32,345 nt of DNA from Paraplanobispora siamensis (GCF_016863175.1 NZ_BOOJ01000031.1:1-32345); one strand, 5' to 3'. Shown: positions 1 through 7,579, counted from the stretch's first letter. A program made the numbers and translations. The notes: a model not told the origin generated them from the sequence alone.

Positions 1-66
1 TCTTTCGGCGTGCGGCGCCCGGGGCGGTGAGGCTTTGCGCCCGTGGGGCGGCCTTTCGCATCCGGC

Positions 67-93
67 GGGAATCAGCGGAGCCTAGGATCTGTT
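67..93 (+). promoter_or_regulatory. Sigma-R (SigR/SigH-type) promoter of trxBA
   Basis: GGGAAT at 67-72 and GTT at 91-93 are separated by exactly 18 bases, which is the consensus of the actinobacterial thiol-oxidative-stress sigma factor (GGGAAT-N18-GTT). It lies 40 bases upstream of the trxB start. trxBA is a founding SigR target in Streptomyces coelicolor, so sequence and position agree. Transcription would begin near 99-102 and disulfide stress would induce the operon. Confidence 0.85.
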
Positions 94-132
94 GACGCGA
101 CTGCAACGACAGAGGGAAAGGCGCAACGCGTG

Positions 133-1062
133 ATGGACGTCCGGAATGTGATCATCATCGGATCGGGTCCCGCCGGTTACACATCGGCTGTGTACTCCGC
201 GCGCGCCGACCTCAAGCCGCTGATCTTCGAGGGTTCGGTCACCGCGGGTGGCGCGCTGATGAACACCACCGAGGTGGAGAACTTCCCCGGTTTCCCCGAC
301 GGCATCATGGGCCCCGATCTCATGGACGGCATGCGCAAGCAGGCCGAGCGCTTCGGTGCCGAGCTCGTCGCGGACGACGTGCTCGAGGTCGACCTGACCG
401 TCACCCCCAAGGTGGTCAAGACCGCCACCGGCACCTTCTACGCCAAGACCGTCGTCCTGGCCACGGGTTCGGGCTACCGCCAGCTCGGCGTGCCCAACGA
501 GCAGCGCCTGTCCGGTCGCGGCGTCTCCTGGTGCGCCACCTGTGACGGGTTCTTCTTCCGCGGCCAGGACATCGTGGTCGTCGGCGGCGGCGACACCGCC
601 ATGGAGGAGGCGACCTTCCTGACCCGCTTCGCCTCCTCGGTGACCGTCGTGCACCGCCGGAACGAGCTGCGCGCCAGCAGGATCATGCAGGAGCGCGCGT
701 TCGCCAACGAGAAGATCCGCTTCGTCTGGGACAGCGAGGTCGTCGACGTCCTCGGCGACCAGAAGGTCTCGGGTGTACGGCTGCGCAACGTCAAGACGGG
801 CGAGGAGAGCGAGCTCGCGGCCACCGGCCTGTTCATCGCGATCGGCCACGACCCGCGCACCGAGCTCGTCAAGGGCCAGGTGGAGCTCGACGACGAGGGC
901 TACATCAAGGTCGAGGCCCCCTCCACCCGCACCAACCTGGACGGCGTCTTCGCCGCCGGCGACGTGGTGGACCACACCTACCGCCAGGCGATCACCGCCG
1001 CGGGCACCGGCTGTTCGGCCTCCCTGGACGCCGAGCGCTGGCTCGCCGATCACGACAGCTGA
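133..1062 (+). CDS. trxB: Thioredoxin-disulfide reductase TrxB
   Basis: This FAD enzyme passes electrons from NADPH to thioredoxin in the cytoplasm and so supports disulfide reduction. The 309-residue product has an N-terminal FAD-binding GSGPAG (10-15), the redox-active CATC pair (134-137), an NADPH-binding GGGDTA (151-156) and the late FAD motif around GVFAAGD. Length is normal for low-Mr bacterial TrxB. ATG at 133 is chosen because homologues begin (S)[12 protein letters not shown] at 130 is an equal alternative, and AGAGGG near 111-116 is a rather distant ribosome site. trxA follows 35 bases later on the same strand, so the two form a trxBA operon behind the sigma-R-type promoter. Confidence 0.97.
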   Translation: MDVRNVIIIGSGPAGYTSAVYSARADLKPLIFEGSVTAGGALMNTTEVENFPGFPDGIMGPDLMDGMRKQAERFGAELVADDVLEVDLTVTPKVVKTATGTFYAKTVVLATGSGYRQLGVPNEQRLSGRGVSWCATCDGFFFRGQDIVVVGGGDTAMEEATFLTRFASSVTVVHRRNELRASRIMQERAFANEKIRFVWDSEVVDVLGDQKVSGVRLRNVKTGEESELAATGLFIAIGHDPRTELVKGQVELDDEGYIKVEAPSTRTNLDGVFAAGDVVDHTYRQAITAAGTGCSASLDAERWLADHDS

Positions 1063-1097
1063 CCATCCACACCATCGGGAAACAGAAAGTAGGAATC

Positions 1098-1421
1098 GTG
1101 GGCGCCATCAAGAACGTGACCGAGGCCAGCTTCGAGAACGACGTCCTCAAGAGTGACAAGCCCGTGCTGGTCGACTTCTGGGCCGAGTGGTGCGGTCCGT
1201 GCCGCCAGGTGGCTCCGATTCTCCAGGAGATCGCGAACGAGCAGGGCGAGAAGCTGGAGATCGTCAAGCTCAACGTCGACGAAAATCAGGCAATTGCCCA
1301 GAAGTACGGCGTACTCCAGATCCCGACTATGAACGTCTATAAGAACGGAGAGGTTGTGAAGCAGATCATCGGCGCCAAGCCGAAGGCCATGCTGCTTCGC
1401 GAACTCGAGGGCATCATCTAG
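1098..1421 (+). CDS. trxA: Thioredoxin TrxA
   Basis: This small cytoplasmic disulfide reductant is recycled by the TrxB encoded just upstream. The 107-residue protein has the active site WCGPC (31-35), the preceding DFWAEW strand and the cis-proline of the QIPT motif (Pro76), all at the usual thioredoxin positions. The GTG start is preceded by a short AGGA about three bases away. Two GC-rich hairpins follow the stop and should end the trxBA transcript. Confidence 0.97.
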   Translation: MGAIKNVTEASFENDVLKSDKPVLVDFWAEWCGPCRQVAPILQEIANEQGEKLEIVKLNVDENQAIAQKYGVLQIPTMNVYKNGEVVKQIIGAKPKAMLLRELEGII

Positions 1422-1435
1422 GGAGCCCCCGCGGC

Positions 1436-1455
1436 GGGGCCCCTTGGAGGGCCCC
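1436..1455 (+). terminator. Hairpin just after trxA
   Basis: GGGGCCC (1436-1442) pairs with GGGCCCC (1449-1455) across a six-base loop, 14 bases after the trxA stop. There is no T-run, which is common for actinobacterial terminators. Confidence 0.5.
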
Positions 1456-1524
1456 CTGCGGCCGGACGCTCCCCACGGCGGCCCGGCCGTACCACCGCTC
1501 TTCCGAGCGGCACACCCACCCAGT

Positions 1525-1556
1525 GAAAGCCCCCTCGCCCCACGCAGGGGGCTTTC
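1525..1556. terminator. Bidirectional terminator between trxA and the acetyltransferase
   Basis: A perfect 11-bp stem GAAAGCCCCCT/AGGGGGCTTTC (1525-1535 and 1546-1556) encloses a 10-base loop. It lies between convergent genes and carries A/T-containing ends on both sides, so it can stop transcripts from either direction. Confidence 0.75.
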
Positions 1557-1562
1557 GCGTAT

Positions 1563-1642
1563 CCGCGGACGCTCCCGGCGGCCCGCGGACGCCTCCGGAA
1601 GCCCACAGACGCCCCCGGAAGCCTTCAGGACGTCCCAGAGGC
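1563..1642. repeat. Four degenerate 20-bp tandem units
   Basis: Units start at 1563, 1583, 1603 and 1623. The first three share an (GC)GGACGC-CCGG-(A/G)GC pattern and the fourth is more diverged. The array sits just beyond the stop of the minus-strand acetyltransferase and is noncoding. Confidence 0.55.
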
Positions 1643-1654
1643 TCTCAGGAGCCC

Positions 1655-2275
1655 TCAGACGGGGCGCAGCGCCCGCTCGGGGGTCATCGAACCCAGCAGG
1701 CGCTCCAGGGCCACCTCGACATCCTCACGCCACGAGACGGCGTTCTTGAGCTCAAGGCGCAGACGGGGGAAGCGCAGGTGCGGCCGGACGGTCTTGAACC
1801 CGACCGACAGGAGATACTCGGCGGGCATCACGCACATCCCGGCCTTCTCCCACTTCAGGTCGCCGAACGCCTCGATCGCCCGTACCCCGCGCCGGGTGAG
1901 GTCCTTGGCCACGCCCTGGACCAGCATCCGGCCGAGCCCGCCGCCGGAGAACTCCGGGATGATGTGCGCCGTCATCAGCAGCACGGCGTCGGCGCTGACG
2001 GGGGAGGTGGGGAAGGCCACCGAACGCGGCACGTACAGCGGGGGCGCGTAGAGCACGAATCCGGCGGGAACGCCGTCCACATAAGCGATCTTTCCGCAGC
2101 TGCCCCACTCGAGGAGGGTGGCCGAGATCCAGGCCTCCTTCTCCAGCTCCGGATCACCGGCTTCCACCGCCCGTTCCCCGCTCACGGGGTCGAGCTCCCA
2201 GAAAACGCACCGGCGGCAGCGGCGCGGCAGGTCATCGAGGTTGTCGAGAGTGACGTTAGCCAGCCGACGCGACAC
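1655..2275 (-). CDS. GNAT-family N-acetyltransferase
   Basis: The protein is probably an acetyl-CoA-dependent N-acetyltransferase with unknown substrate. The 206-residue product starts with a Cys-rich motif (CRRCVFWE, about residues 20-27), then has a GNAT-like core: a central strand reading VLLMTAHIIPEFSGGGLGRML (about 98-118), resembling motif A with its acetyl-CoA loop (Q/RxxGxG/A replaced here by SGGGLG), and a following helix. The N-terminal motif is typical of a conserved actinobacterial GNAT group. It converges on trxA and is separated from it by a strong terminator. GTG is the likely start and the ribosome site is weak. Assignment to GNAT is by motif only; the substrate cannot be inferred. 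Confidence 0.8.
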   Translation of the reverse strand: MSRRLANVTLDNLDDLPRRCRRCVFWELDPVSGERAVEAGDPELEKEAWISATLLEWGSCGKIAYVDGVPAGFVLYAPPLYVPRSVAFPTSPVSADAVLLMTAHIIPEFSGGGLGRMLVQGVAKDLTRRGVRAIEAFGDLKWEKAGMCVMPAEYLLSVGFKTVRPHLRFPRLRLELKNAVSWREDVEVALERLLGSMTPERALRPV

Positions 2276-2429
2276 CTGTTGGCCCCAATCCTGGCGAGAC
2301 TAGTGCGAAATACGCGCGAAAACGGCGTCCCTAGCTGGCATCGTAGCCCAGCGGGGGTCTTCGTTTCCGGGTCTCCGGTCCCGCGAGCGGGCGGCCGGAG
2401 CCGCTGACGTACCCTTGTTCACCTAGCTT

Positions 2430-2444
2430 GAGCACAAAGTGCTC
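2430..2444. promoter_or_regulatory. Perfect inverted repeat upstream of the aminotransferase
   Basis: GAGCAC-AAA-GTGCTC is a perfect 6-3-6 palindrome ending 10 bases before the ribosome site. Its symmetry and position suit a repressor operator. A short leader hairpin is the alternative. No regulator in the window is clearly linked to it. Confidence 0.45.
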
Positions 2445-2466
2445 CATACGACCTAGGAGGTGGACC

Positions 2467-3792
2467 GTGTCCCACGAGCCGGATCACGGTCGGACCGTCG
2501 CGGCCCACGGGTCGCGCATCGATGCCTACGTCGACCGGTACGCCGCACGAGCTGCCGGGATGGTCGCCTCCGAGGTCCGAGCTCTTTTCGCCGTCGCGTC
2601 GAGGCCCGAGGTGGTCTCGCTGGCCGGCGGCATGCCGTACGTCACCGCCCTCCCCCTGGACGTGGTGGGAGAGCTGGTCTCCGACCTGGTGGCCCGGCGC
2701 GGCCCGGTCGCGCTCCAGTACGGCTCCGGCCAGGGTGACCCGCACCTGCGCGAGCAGATCTGCGACGTCATGCGCCTGGAGGGCATCGAGGGCAACGCCG
2801 ACGACGTCGTGGTGACCGTCGGCTCGCAGCAGGCCCTCGACCTGATCACCCGCATCTTCATCGACCCCGGCGACGTCATCCTCGCCGAGGGCCCGTCCTA
2901 CGTGGGCGCGCTGGGCACCTTCGCCGCCTACCAGGCCAAGGTCGTGCACATCGCGATGGACGACGAGGGGATCATCCCCGAGTCCCTGGCGCAGACCATC
3001 TACGCCCTGCGCACCGCGGGCAACCGGATCAAGTTCCTCTACACGATCCCCACCTTCCAGAACCCCGCGGGCGTGACGCTCAACGCCGAGCGCAGGCAGC
3101 AGGTCCTGGAGATCTGCCAGCGCGCCGGCGTGCTGATCGTCGAGGACAACCCGTACGGCCTGCTCGGCTTCGACGGCGAGCCGATGCGCGCCCTGCGCGC
3201 CGACAACCCCGAAGGGGTCGTCTATCTCGGGTCGTTCTCCAAGACGCTGGCCCCGGGCTTCCGGGTCGGCTGGGCCCTGGCCCCGCACGCCGTCCGCGAC
3301 AAGCTGGTGCTGGCGATGGAGTCGGCGGTCCTGTCGCACTCCGTCTTCACCCAGCTCGCCGTCGGCGAGTACCTGGCGACCCAGCCCTGGCGCGAGCAGA
3401 TCAAGACCTTCCGCGAGCTCTACCGCGAGCGCCGGGACACCATGCTCTCCTCGCTGGAGGCGCTGATGCCCGCCGACTGCACCTGGACGCGCCCGCGCGG
3501 CGGCTTCTTCGTCTGGGCGACCCTCCCCGAGGGGCTGGACTCCAAGGCGCTCCTGCCCCGCGCGGTCGCCGAACGGGTGGCGTTCGTCCCGGGCACGGGA
3601 TTCTTCTCCGACGGCAGCGGGGCCCGGCACATGCGGCTGTCCTACTGCTATCCCGAGCCCGAGCGCATCCGCGAGGGAGTACGGCGCCTGGCCGGGGTGA
3701 TCGAGCAGGAGCTCCAGCTGCGCGACACCTTCGGCACCGGCAGCTACCCCGACCACATCGGAGTCGACACCCCCGGCCCCGACCTCGCCTGA
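2467..3792 (+). CDS. PLP-dependent aminotransferase (MocR-fold, no DNA-binding domain)
   Basis: This is a fold-type-I pyridoxal-phosphate aminotransferase related to 2-aminoadipate/multiple-substrate aminotransferases (LysN/KAT II group). In 441 residues it shows the N-terminal LAGGMP substrate segment, NPAG (199-202), DNPYG (227-231) and the PLP Schiff-base lysine in SFSKTLAPGFRVGW (Lys259). There is no GntR helix-turn-helix in front, so it is an enzyme and not a MocR regulator. GTG 2467 is chosen because a full AGGAGGT lies five bases upstream (2455-2461); an in-frame start at 2428 lacks this. A strong hairpin follows. The exact amino-acid substrate is not visible. Confidence 0.88.
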   Translation: MSHEPDHGRTVAAHGSRIDAYVDRYAARAAGMVASEVRALFAVASRPEVVSLAGGMPYVTALPLDVVGELVSDLVARRGPVALQYGSGQGDPHLREQICDVMRLEGIEGNADDVVVTVGSQQALDLITRIFIDPGDVILAEGPSYVGALGTFAAYQAKVVHIAMDDEGIIPESLAQTIYALRTAGNRIKFLYTIPTFQNPAGVTLNAERRQQVLEICQRAGVLIVEDNPYGLLGFDGEPMRALRADNPEGVVYLGSFSKTLAPGFRVGWALAPHAVRDKLVLAMESAVLSHSVFTQLAVGEYLATQPWREQIKTFRELYRERRDTMLSSLEALMPADCTWTRPRGGFFVWATLPEGLDSKALLPRAVAERVAFVPGTGFFSDGSGARHMRLSYCYPEPERIREGVRRLAGVIEQELQLRDTFGTGSYPDHIGVDTPGPDLA

Positions 3793-3799
3793 CCCCGTC

Positions 3800-3828
3800 C
3801 CCCGGCCCGGCATCCACCCGGGCCGGGG
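3800..3828 (+). terminator. Terminator after the aminotransferase
   Basis: CCCCGGCCCGG (3800-3810) and CCGGGCCGGGG (3818-3828) form a perfect 11-bp stem with a seven-base loop, eight bases after the stop codon. Confidence 0.75.
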
Positions 3829-4008
3829 AACCCCAGTCCCGGGTGGTGCAGGCGGGACCGGTGAGGCGCGAAGCCTGCGGAGCACGGGTGCGTGGCCGCT
3901 CGCGGCGGAGTGCCGTACGGTGACTTCCGGCATCGTCGTTCGGCGATCGTCTCATGATGACCAGACGCGGCTCAGCGGCCCCGGTGCGGGCTCTAGGAGG
4001 TTATTCGG

Positions 4009-4965
4009 ATGAGTGATCTGGGACATGTGCTCGTCCTGGCGGGCGGGCTGTCCTACGAGCGGGAGGTCTCCCTGCGCTCGGGCCGCCGGGTGGCGGAGGT
4101 GCTGCGCGCCGCGGGGGTCTCCGTCGAGACCCGCGACACCGACGCCTCCCTCGTGCCCTGGATCCTGGCCGAGTCGCCGAGCGCCGTCTTCGTCACCCTC
4201 CACGGCGGGGCGGGGGAGGACGGCGCGATCCGCTCGGTGCTGGACCTGCTGTCCGTCCCCTACGTGGGAGCCGAGTCCGACGCCTGCCGGATCGCCTTCG
4301 ACAAGCCCACCGCGAAGACGGTGGTCCGTTCAGTGGGTGTGCGCACCCCCGCCTCGGTGACGCTGCCCAAGGAGACCTTCCACGACCTCGGCGCCTCCGC
4401 GGTGCTGGCCCGCATCGTCGCCCAGCTCGGCCTGCCCCTGTTCGTCAAGCCGTCCCGCGGCGGCTCGGCCCTGGGCGCCTCGATCGTCCGCACCGCCGAG
4501 GAGCTCCCCTCCGCCATGGTGGGCTGCTTCGCCTACGGTGACACCGCTCTGATCGAGCGCTACATCGAGGGCGTGGAGGTCGCCGTCTCGGTGATCGACC
4601 TCGGCGAGGGACCCGTCGCGCTCCCCCCGGTCGAGATCGTCCCCGACGACGGCGTCTACGACTACGCGGCCCGCTACACCGCCGGCCGCACCGAGTTCTT
4701 CGCCCCCGCGCGGCTGTCCCCCGCCGCCTCCGCGGCCTGCGCGGAGATGGCCGTGACCGCCCACACGGCGCTCGGCCTGCGCGACATCTCCCGCACCGAC
4801 CTCATCGTCGACGCCGAAGGGCTGCCGCACTTCCTGGAGGTCAACGTGGCCCCCGGGATGACCGAGACCTCCCTGCTCCCGATGGCCGCCGAGGCCGCCG
4901 GGGAGGACCTGGGCTCCCTGTGCCGCGTCCTCCTGGAACAGGCCGCCGCCCGCGCCACGACCTGA
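4009..4965 (+). CDS. ddl: D-alanine--D-alanine ligase (Ddl, ATP-grasp)
   Basis: The predicted reaction is ATP-dependent joining of two D-alanines for peptidoglycan precursor synthesis in the cytoplasm. The 318-residue product keeps the Ddl signature residues: GGLSYEREVS with Glu17, HGGAGEDG (65-72), the ATP-grasp lysine in KPSRGGSALG (Lys147, Ser153), an omega loop YDYAARY (217-223) with the Tyr typical of D-Ala rather than D-lactate specificity, Arg262, and EVNVAPGMT (Glu277, Asn279). It is shorter than typical 340-370-residue Ddl. An AGGAGGT ends eight bases before the ATG. Many actinomycetes carry another Ddl elsewhere, so this may be a second paralogue; that cannot be tested from this window. 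Confidence 0.85.
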   Translation: MSDLGHVLVLAGGLSYEREVSLRSGRRVAEVLRAAGVSVETRDTDASLVPWILAESPSAVFVTLHGGAGEDGAIRSVLDLLSVPYVGAESDACRIAFDKPTAKTVVRSVGVRTPASVTLPKETFHDLGASAVLARIVAQLGLPLFVKPSRGGSALGASIVRTAEELPSAMVGCFAYGDTALIERYIEGVEVAVSVIDLGEGPVALPPVEIVPDDGVYDYAARYTAGRTEFFAPARLSPAASAACAEMAVTAHTALGLRDISRTDLIVDAEGLPHFLEVNVAPGMTETSLLPMAAEAAGEDLGSLCRVLLEQAAARATT

Positions 4966-4988
4966 CGCCCTGTCGCGACGCCCTTCGC

Positions 4989-5057
4989 ACACCCCATCGC
5001 GACACCCCTTCGCGGACACCCCTTCGTGAACACCCCTTCGTGAACACCCCTTCGCAC
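4989..5057. repeat. Five-unit 14-bp tandem repeat after ddl
   Basis: Units begin at 4989 (13 bases), 5002, 5016, 5030 and 5044, with core ACACCCCTTCG(T/C)(G/A). Units three and four are identical. A partial copy precedes at about 4976. It follows the ddl stop and is noncoding; the rest of the 4966-5239 gap holds GC-rich sequence and the threonine aldolase promoter. Confidence 0.85.
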
Positions 5058-5227
5058 ACCTACACGCCCACGCCGCGGCCCGGCCGCCGTCCGCGCCGCG
5101 GCCCGGCGTCAGGTCTCTTCCCACCCCCGCGCCCCGGCTCGATCCCCGGTCTTCTCCCGCCCCGGCCCGAAGTACGGCCCCCCGCCCGACGGCCCGGCCG
5201 CCCGACGGCCTCCCGGGGTCGCTCCCC

Positions 5228-5233
5228 TACGCT
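5228..5233 (+). promoter_or_regulatory. -10 element of a leaderless promoter (threonine aldolase)
   Basis: TACGCT fits the actinobacterial TANNNT -10 consensus. Six bases separate it from the GTG start at 5240, so the transcription start would coincide with the start codon. No ribosome site lies upstream, which supports a leaderless mRNA. Confidence 0.6.
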
Positions 5234-5239
5234 GGGCCT

Positions 5240-6292
5240 GTGCTGACCACCACTTTCTTTCCCAAGAGCTTCGCCAGCGACAACCACGCGGGAGTGCACC
5301 CCGCGATTCTCACGGCCATCGCCGAGGCCAACGCCGGAGACGCCCCCGCCTATGGCGCGGATCCCTGGACCGAGGCGATGGAGGACGCCTTCCGTGCCGA
5401 GTTCGGCGACCAGGCGACGGCGTACGCGATGTTCAACGGCACCGGAGCCAACGTGGTGGGACTGGGCCTGATGCTGCGCCCCTACGACTCCGTCCTGTGC
5501 CCGGCCACGGCCCACATCAACACCCACGAGGGCGGGGCCGCCGAGCGCGTCCTCGGCGCCAAGCTCGTCCTGTGCCCCACGGACGACGGGAAGATCACCG
5601 TCGACGACATCCGCGACCACCTCTCCGTCATCGGCAACACCCAGTACGCCCAGCCCCGTGTCCTGTCCATCTCCCAGGTGACCGAGTGCGGCACCGCCTA
5701 CACGGCGGAGGAGATCGCCGAACTCGCGGAGTTCCTCCACTCCCGCGGGCTCTTCCTGCACATGGACGGCGCCCGCCTGGCCAACGCGGCGGCCGAGCTC
5801 GGCTGCTCGATGCGCGCCCTCACCGCGGATGCCGGCGTGGACGTGCTCAGCTTCGGCGGCACCAAGAACGGCGCCATGGGCGCCGAGGCGCTCGTCATCC
5901 TGCGCCCCGAGCTGGACCCCCCGGCGCTGTTCCTCCGCAAGCAGGGCATGCAGCTCGCCTCCAAGATGCGCTTCGTCTCCGTCCAGCTGACCGCCCTCCT
6001 CACCGACGGCCTCTGGCGGGAGAACGCCGCCCACGCCAACGCCATGGCCCACCGCCTCGCCGACGGCGTCAGCGATCTGCCCGGCGTCTCCCTGCGCTGG
6101 CCGGTCCAGTCCAACGCCGTCTTCCCCGCCCTCCCGGAGAAGGCGATCACCGAACTCCAGCAGCGCTACCTCTTCCACATGTGGGACGCCAACGAGAACG
6201 TGGTCCGCTGGGTGACCTCCTTCGACACCACCCCCGAAGAGGTCGACACCTTCGTCTCCGACATCCGCACGGCCGTCAGCGCCCACTCCTAG
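5240..6292 (+). CDS. ltaE: Low-specificity L-threonine aldolase (PLP enzyme)
   Basis: This fold-type-I PLP enzyme should cleave L-threonine/L-allo-threonine to glycine and acetaldehyde. The 350-residue protein shows the family layout: N-terminal FASDNHAGVHP, MFNGTGANV in the cofactor region, HMDGARLANA with Asp176, and the Schiff-base lysine in SFGGTKNGAMGAE (Lys209). The GTG start is supported by the conserved N-terminus and by a TANNNT element spaced for leaderless expression. Its 3' end runs toward parB, with three parS sites in the convergent gap. Related beta-eliminating lyases are the main alternative; the motifs favour threonine aldolase. Confidence 0.88.
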   Translation: MLTTTFFPKSFASDNHAGVHPAILTAIAEANAGDAPAYGADPWTEAMEDAFRAEFGDQATAYAMFNGTGANVVGLGLMLRPYDSVLCPATAHINTHEGGAAERVLGAKLVLCPTDDGKITVDDIRDHLSVIGNTQYAQPRVLSISQVTECGTAYTAEEIAELAEFLHSRGLFLHMDGARLANAAAELGCSMRALTADAGVDVLSFGGTKNGAMGAEALVILRPELDPPALFLRKQGMQLASKMRFVSVQLTALLTDGLWRENAAHANAMAHRLADGVSDLPGVSLRWPVQSNAVFPALPEKAITELQQRYLFHMWDANENVVRWVTSFDTTPEEVDTFVSDIRTAVSAHS

Positions 6293-6303
6293 CCGACACC
6301 CTC

Positions 6304-6319
6304 TGTTTCACGTGAAACA
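6304..6319. other. parS: parS centromere site 1
   Basis: TGTTTCACGTGAAACA is a perfect 16-bp match to the ParB binding consensus. It lies 12 bases after the threonine aldolase stop, in the parB-proximal gap. Its centre is 47 bp from the next site. Confidence 0.97.
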
Positions 6320-6350
6320 GCGGTGGGAGACGAGGACGAGCCTCGGACGA

Positions 6351-6366
6351 TGTTTCACGTGAAACA
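6351..6366. other. parS: parS centromere site 2
   Basis: A second perfect TGTTTCACGTGAAACA. It is 47 bp from site 1 and 83 bp from site 3. Confidence 0.97.
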
Positions 6367-6416
6367 GTGGCCCGCCTTCGACTCTGAAGGACAGGTCGGC
6401 ACTCAGATCTCGTGAA

Positions 6417-6466
6417 GAACGGAACGGCCGCCATGTTTCACGTGAAACATGGCGGCCGTTCCGTTC
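6417..6466. terminator. 50-bp perfect palindrome at the 3' end of parB, centred on parS
   Basis: Every base from 6417 to 6466 pairs about the centre 6441.5, giving 25-base arms with parS in the middle. It begins 17 bases past the parB stop on the minus strand. As RNA it would form a long GC-based hairpin, so it probably ends the parAB transcript. A short T-containing stretch (GTTCTTC) follows on the minus strand. Confidence 0.7.
6434..6449. other. parS: parS centromere site 3
   Basis: A third perfect TGTTTCACGTGAAACA. It forms the exact centre of the 50-bp palindrome following parB. Confidence 0.97.
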
Positions 6467-6483
6467 GGCGCCTCCGAGAGGGT

Positions 6484-7473
6484 CTACTCCGGACGCAGGG
6501 CCTCCGGGGACATCGTCGCGATGATCCGCTCAAGGTCGTCGATGGTGGCGAACTCCACCACGATGCGGCCCTTGCGCCGACCGAAGTCCACCTTCACCCG
6601 CGTCTCGAAATGGTCGGAGAGCCGATCCGCCAGGCGGCGGAGTGACGGGTCCTCCGCGGGCTTCGCCCGGGGAGCGCGAGGCTCGGGAGGAGCCGGAGCG
6701 GCGGACACGTCGCCCACCGCCACGATCTCCTCGACCGCGCGCACCGTGAGCAGTTCCGCCACGATCCGGTCGGCGAGACGCTCCTGCGCGGCCGGGTTCT
6801 GCAGACCGGCCAGGGCCCGTCCGTGCCCCGCGCTGATCGTTCCGGCCGCGACCTTCAGCTGAACCTTCGGCGGGAGGGTGAGGAGACGCAAGGTGTTCGA
6901 CACATGCGAACGGGAACGGCCGATCCGCGTGGCGAGCTGTTCGTGCGTCGCGCCGAAGTCGTCCAGGAGCTGCCGGTAGGCGGCCGCCTCTTCTATCCCG
7001 TTGAGCTGTTCGCGCTGGAGGTTCTCGATCAGCGCGTCGAGGAGGAGCTTGTCCTCCTTCGTCTCCCGGACGATCGCGGGGATCACGTCGAGGCCGGCGA
7101 GCTTGGAGGCGCGCAGCCTGCGCTCCCCCATGATGAGCTCGTAGAGGCCCTCGCTCACCGGCCGCACCACGACCGGCTGGAGGAGGCCTACCTCCTTGAT
7201 CGAGGCGGCCAGCTCCTCCAGCGCACCCTCGTTGAAGTTCTCTCTCGGCTGCCGGGGGTTGGGCGTGATGTTCTCTACAGGGATCTCGGCGAAGTACGCA
7301 CCCGCGACCGGTGCCGGGCCGACGTGGCCGTTGGTCTCCGGACGTCGCTGCCCGGCCGCCGGCTCCGGCGCCGTCATCGTCGCCGTCCCCGCCGCCGGGA
7401 CCTCGGCCACCGGGGGAGCGGTCGGGATGAGTGCTCCCAGACCCCGGCCCAGTCCTCTCGGCTGCTTGCTCAC
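6484..7473 (-). CDS. parB: Chromosome partitioning protein ParB
   Basis: This CTP-dependent DNA clamp loads at parS, spreads, recruits condensin and is moved by ParA during origin segregation. The 329-residue protein has the N-terminal ParA-interacting stretch (GLGRGLGALI, 7-16), the CTP-binding GERRLRAS box (116-123), a helix-turn-helix (about 176-198, HEQLATRIGRSRSHVSN) and a C-terminal dimerisation domain ending near IIATMSPEAL. The GTG start follows GGGAGGGAC. parA is upstream with a 106-base gap, and four parS sites lie in or next to the pair, so its DNA targets are local. Confidence 0.97.
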   Translation of the reverse strand: MSKQPRGLGRGLGALIPTAPPVAEVPAAGTATMTAPEPAAGQRRPETNGHVGPAPVAGAYFAEIPVENITPNPRQPRENFNEGALEELAASIKEVGLLQPVVVRPVSEGLYELIMGERRLRASKLAGLDVIPAIVRETKEDKLLLDALIENLQREQLNGIEEAAAYRQLLDDFGATHEQLATRIGRSRSHVSNTLRLLTLPPKVQLKVAAGTISAGHGRALAGLQNPAAQERLADRIVAELLTVRAVEEIVAVGDVSAAPAPPEPRAPRAKPAEDPSLRRLADRLSDHFETRVKVDFGRRKGRIVVEFATIDDLERIIATMSPEALRPE

Positions 7474-7527
7474 TGTCCCTCCCCCGGCGTCGCGGTTCTG
7501 CTCCCAGTAGTGTGCATGACCTCAGCA

Positions 7528-7555
7528 GTGCTCATGACGCCGGTGCTCATGACGC
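7528..7555. repeat. Direct repeat in the parA-parB gap
   Basis: GTGCTCATGACGC occurs at 7528-7540 and 7543-7555, a 15-bp period, with a shortened relative GTGCATGAC at 7512-7520. It is the only marked structure in the 106-base gap between parA and parB. Confidence 0.6.
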
Positions 7556-7579
7556 TGCCGGCCGCGGTGTTCTCAGCGT

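Noticed and set aside
4330-5124. Minus-strand frames with repeated GVHEGVFTKGC-type peptides
   Set aside because: The repetition comes from the 14-bp minisatellite, and the rest is antisense to ddl. No sign of a real protein.
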